Below the pieces are notes generated by a model. That model did no database searches. It saw nothing but the letters and a program-made list of their open reading frames with translations, and was not told the origin of the DNA. Below, one piece after another: positions 61,486 through 64,000 of a stretch of 64,000 bases of DNA; position 1 is the stretch's first letter, and each line of letters begins with the position of its first letter. Made by a program: the position numbers and the translations under genes. This DNA comes from Lysobacterales bacterium (GTDB taxonomy: Bacteria; Pseudomonadota; Gammaproteobacteria; Xanthomonadales; Wenzhouxiangellaceae), in assembly GCA_002722315.1 (NCBI GenBank), contig PBLG01000007.1, forward strand, positions 71,838-135,837. Direction: 5' to 3'.

Positions 61486-62313
61486 CTAGAAAAATGCCAG
61501 GCACCGCGTCTCGAGGCTTTCGCGGGGAGGCGCGTCATCGGGCACGCGCGGGTCCTTGCACGACGAGTGGGGCGTGAAACGCGTGCGTCCGTCCAACGCC
61601 GAGTCGTAGGTCTTGAACAGCAGGACTTCGTTACGGTTCATTCGGGGGTAGTAGTACCAGCGCTGCCCCGGATCGTGCAGCGCAACCTGGAGCTCTCCTG
61701 TCCGGTCCTCTCCTCGCCGCTCCACCGGCACAAGATCGGCGTCGCGGACGGTCCTGGCATCGCAAAGCACGAGGGGATGATCGACGACCGGTTCGCCGAT
61801 CGGGCGCCATGCGTTGATGATCGCGAAACGCCGCTGTTTCAGACGCTGCGCTTCTTCCGGCGACTCGCTGAAAAAATCCATGAGCCGCCGGAGGCCGGAA
61901 TCGTGGGTGTAATCGTTGTGGACGATATTGGCGGGATCCCGGGCGCCGTGTTGTTGCTGTTTGGACACCGAAGAGCTGCGTCGCGTGTCGTCGAAGACCT
62001 CCACGCGCCGAGCGCCGGTAACGCGCTTCAACAGGTCGACAAGCTCTGAATGGTAAGTGGACCTCAACGCCGCGTCGTCGTAGAAGTCGTCCACGGCGCT
62101 TTCGTGATGCAGCAAGACGAAGCCTTCGCGATCGAGATCCGTCGCCGGCAGCTGCTCCCGCGCATCGTGGATTTCGACCTCGTGATTTCGATAATTGCCC
62201 ATGTGCTCGGTCCGGTCCCCGCCACCCTTCGAAGGGACGTAGACCAGCGGCGCCGAACGATTGGCCAGAAACTTGAGTTGCGCTCGAAGCGGATCGTGCG
62301 TGGCATGTTTCAA
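61486..62313 (-). CDS. CmcJ/AsaB-like non-haem iron oxygenase
   Basis: 275 residues from a TTG at 62313 with GGAGAG 7 nt upstream; an alternative GTG at 62385 would overlap the TenA gene. The CmcJ/NvfI-type core is 'NHEVEIHDAREQLPATDLDR', 'GFVLLHHESAVDDFYDD' and the iron motif 'IVHNDYTHDSG' (His, Asp). 'NAWRPIGEPVVDHPLVLCDA' and 'RMNRNEVLLFKTYDS' continue the family pattern. Members hydroxylate or desaturate secondary metabolites (CmcJ acts in cephamycin methoxylation). The gene lies directly downstream of TenA on the same strand, so joint function is possible. Confidence 0.83.
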   Translation of the reverse strand: MKHATHDPLRAQLKFLANRSAPLVYVPSKGGGDRTEHMGNYRNHEVEIHDAREQLPATDLDREGFVLLHHESAVDDFYDDAALRSTYHSELVDLLKRVTGARRVEVFDDTRRSSSVSKQQQHGARDPANIVHNDYTHDSGLRRLMDFFSESPEEAQRLKQRRFAIINAWRPIGEPVVDHPLVLCDARTVRDADLVPVERRGEDRTGELQVALHDPGQRWYYYPRMNRNEVLLFKTYDSALDGRTRFTPHSSCKDPRVPDDAPPRESLETRCLAFF

Positions 62314-62372
62314 CGCTTGCTCTCCGGATTTTCGCGTGATGGCAGCTCTCGTGTCGCCCTCGGGCTCCCGTC

Positions 62373-63023
62373 TCAGATCGGCCACTGCTCCAGCCGGTAG
62401 GCCGAATCCCAGAACATCCACTCCAGCCGGGTCGATTCGAAGAAGGCCCTGGCCATCCGCTCCCGTTCGGCCGAACCGGCCGCGGCGGCCGCCTGCTCGG
62501 TCAATTCGATTGCCCGGTCGACCGTCGCCGAGAACTCCGCGCCGGCGTAGGTATCGATCCAGTCCTGGTAGGGATTCGGTGCTGACGCGCGCGCATGGAT
62601 GTGCAGGCCGACTTCGCGATAGATCCAGAAACACGGCAGCAGTGCCGCGCAGGCCACAGGATAACTTTCACTGGTCGCGGTCGACATCAGGAAGTGGGTG
62701 TAGGCGAAACAGGCCGGCGATTTCGGCACGTCCACGAACGCATCGAATCGCTTGAGAAACGAGTCGTGCAGCGCCTGTTCGACCGACACCGCCTCGCCGG
62801 CGAACTCCAGGAAAGAGCCCAGGGCGTCGTTGTCCGGCGTCCGCGTGCCTGTGACGGCCAGCGCCCGGGAGAAATCGGCCAGGTACAGCGAGTCCTGCTT
62901 GACATAGAAGGCGAAGCGGTCCTCGCTCAGGTCGCCCGTGCACAGCTCGACGTTGAACGGCAATTCGAGGATTGCATCGTAAAGCGATCGATTGCGCTCC
63001 CAGAGCGTATCGGTAAAACCCAT
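62373..63023 (-). CDS. tenA: TenA family thiaminase II-like protein
   Basis: 216 residues from the ATG at 63023 (AAGGA upstream). The all-helical TenA fold keeps the catalytic cysteine Cys131 in 'AALLPCFWIYREVG' and Glu201 in 'STRLEWMFWDSAY'. TenA hydrolyses aminopyrimidines or thiamin for salvage; no thiamin gene or TPP riboswitch is seen here. It sits between the SEC-C oxygenase and the CmcJ-like gene in one orientation. Confidence 0.93.
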   Translation of the reverse strand: MGFTDTLWERNRSLYDAILELPFNVELCTGDLSEDRFAFYVKQDSLYLADFSRALAVTGTRTPDNDALGSFLEFAGEAVSVEQALHDSFLKRFDAFVDVPKSPACFAYTHFLMSTATSESYPVACAALLPCFWIYREVGLHIHARASAPNPYQDWIDTYAGAEFSATVDRAIELTEQAAAAAGSAERERMARAFFESTRLEWMFWDSAYRLEQWPI

Positions 63024-63081
63024 GATCAATCCTTGTTGCGTTGTTCCGGTGAAGTCAGGCCAGTTCCCGGTCTTCTGCGCG

Positions 63082-63864
63082 CTAGCGCGCTTCCGGCTGC
63101 CGCATCGAGGCCGGAAGGAATTTCGGGTCGAGCAGCACGGCCCGGTCCGGCAAGCCGTCATGCAGCTTTTCGGTATCCGACAATGCGGCCCAGCTGACGA
63201 CCGCGTAGCGGGTGCCCGACTGAACCGGATTGGCGCGGTGGAAATAGCGCGCGTCGGAGGGAAACCACACCAGCATTCCGGGCCTGGGCCGGATGCGGAA
63301 GTTGAAGTATTCGAACTGCAGCTCGCCGCCCTCGAAGTCGTCGTTGAGGTAGAGCAACAGACTTACATCACGGTCCAGGTGGTGGTACCAGCCCCGACGC
63401 TCCGCATCGTAGGAATCGGCGTCGGCGTGCGCTTCGTAAAATCCGCCGACGTTGTATTTGAGCACCTGGGGCGATTCGAACCAGGCGAACTTGCGCCCGA
63501 GCCTTGACGCAATGGTGGAGACGTAGATCCGCTCGACGAGCTCGCGCAGCTGCGCGTCGCGATCGTCACCCATGTGTACGCGCTCGGTGACGCGACGGTC
63601 GTCGAGCTTGCGGGCGACGCTCGGATCTGCGGCTTTCCAGTCGATTACCCTCAGCCGCTCGGACGGGCGGGCGGCAGCGAACTCGACCCATTCCCGGCAC
63701 TCGTCGGGCGACAGGAAGTCCTCGACGATATCGATACCGTGCGGCACCGACCGCATCGGGTCGGCGCTGCCGCAGCAGTGCTTGAAACGGCGGCCGCTGC
63801 CGCAAAAGCACGGCTCGGATCGACCGGGCGGGAACGGCGCTCGATATTGCTGAGTATTCGCCAT
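63082..63864 (-). CDS. 2-oxoglutarate/Fe(II) oxygenase with N-terminal SEC-C zinc motif
   Basis: 260 residues from the ATG at 63864. An N-terminal SEC-C motif (Cys19, Cys21, Cys30, Cys31: 'PCFCGSGRRFKHCCG') precedes a prolyl-4-hydroxylase-like domain with 'GGFYEAHADADSYD' (iron His/Asp), 'GWYHHLDRDVSLLLYLNDDF', distal 'YFHRANPV' and the 2OG-binding Arg in 'GTRYAVVSW'. SEC-C binds zinc and usually mediates ribosome or protein contact, suggesting a protein substrate. It precedes tenA by 58 nt on the same strand. Confidence 0.9.
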   Translation of the reverse strand: MANTQQYRAPFPPGRSEPCFCGSGRRFKHCCGSADPMRSVPHGIDIVEDFLSPDECREWVEFAAARPSERLRVIDWKAADPSVARKLDDRRVTERVHMGDDRDAQLRELVERIYVSTIASRLGRKFAWFESPQVLKYNVGGFYEAHADADSYDAERRGWYHHLDRDVSLLLYLNDDFEGGELQFEYFNFRIRPRPGMLVWFPSDARYFHRANPVQSGTRYAVVSWAALSDTEKLHDGLPDRAVLLDPKFLPASMRQPEAR

Positions 63865-63889
63865 GCGCCGAGTATACCGAGTCAGCCCG

Positions 63890-64000
63890 CTACCTCGCCG
63901 GACCCATTTCAGGGACGACAAGAATGTCATCGTCGGTCCGATTCGCCGCCGCAACCGACCCCTCCATGACCGCGTCCCTTGCGTTCATGGCGTCTTCGAA
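63890..64000 (-). CDS. C-terminal fragment of an unidentified gene
   Basis: An open frame runs in from the right edge on the minus strand for 36 codons and ends with TAG at 63890 ('DAVMEGSVAAANRTDDDILV' then 'VPEMGPAR'). It is not recognised; the stop 25 nt before the next start and the lack of other features make a real gene end plausible but unproven. Confidence 0.35.
   Translation of the reverse strand, partial: FEDAMNARDAVMEGSVAAANRTDDDILVVPEMGPAR

Overview
The window reads as GC-rich chromosomal DNA of a free-living gammaproteobacterium. The dut-coaBC/radC and rpmB-rpmG neighbourhoods are typical of that class. The many secreted peptidases, the ECF-sigma/TPR-kinase pair and the exported proteins ending in an 'ADGFE' tail point (by inference only) to the Xanthomonadales/Wenzhouxiangellaceae side of the class. 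Genes are densely packed, with many 4-nt ATGA or GTGA stop/start overlaps. No rRNA, tRNA, CRISPR array, insertion sequence or prophage was recognised.

Layout. 1-5.5 kb: dut (partial), coaBC, radC, a BlaI/M56 regulator pair, rpmB-rpmG. 5.7-7.7 kb: a copper-delivery operon for cytochrome oxidase (ctaG, PCuAC, Sco). 7.7-17.3 kb: an XRE-DUF805 protein, PPK2, a secreted amidohydrolase, a PA0069-type radical SAM protein, an FG-GAP secreted protein, DUF302 and a secreted M14 peptidase. 17.4-23.1 kb: an FMN reductase, then the most notable locus, then a prolyl oligopeptidase. 23-33.8 kb: a YhiN flavoprotein, DUF2189, an ABC exporter, OsmC, DUF3141 and an ECF sigma/Ser-Thr kinase pair. 33.8-46.2 kb: a large secreted beta-propeller protein, an aminotransferase/sulfotransferase pair, a cytochrome c, M24 and SGNH hydrolases, and a GntR-ABC-permease-S9 peptidase operon. 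46.4-64 kb: a second ECF sigma with a membrane partner, TspO, an octopine-dehydrogenase-like enzyme, an LTA-synthase-like enzyme, TauD, ArgG, a tricorn-like S41 protease, threonine aldolase, a secreted M20 amidohydrolase, a CmcJ-like and TenA pair, a SEC-C/2OG oxygenase and a partial gene.

The exciting system is at 18212-20982. It looks like a split borosin RiPP locus: a 71-residue precursor with a helical leader of the LigA-like (borosin-binding) type, and a tetrapyrrole-methylase-fold enzyme closely resembling the peptide backbone alpha-N-methyltransferase domain of the omphalotin enzyme OphMA but without a fused core peptide. A periplasmic-TPR/GGDEF diguanylate cyclase is encoded between them in the same tight operon. 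A convergent secreted prolyl oligopeptidase lies 8 nt further on; proteases of that broad family mature fungal borosins, but its role here is speculation.

The intergenic regions are also unusual. They hold several long hairpins of unrelated sequence (2039-2184, 4784-4861, 5561-5728), a 264-bp element that folds as a three-way junction (10863-11126), two copies of a REP-like repeat (4633-4718, 24718-24804), an inverted repeat at 27549-27686, and a 91-bp array of 13 heptamers kept in one register while the motif changes twice (2202-2292). The protein repertoire (S9 twice, M14, M24, M20, S41, M56) suggests a peptide-feeding lifestyle.
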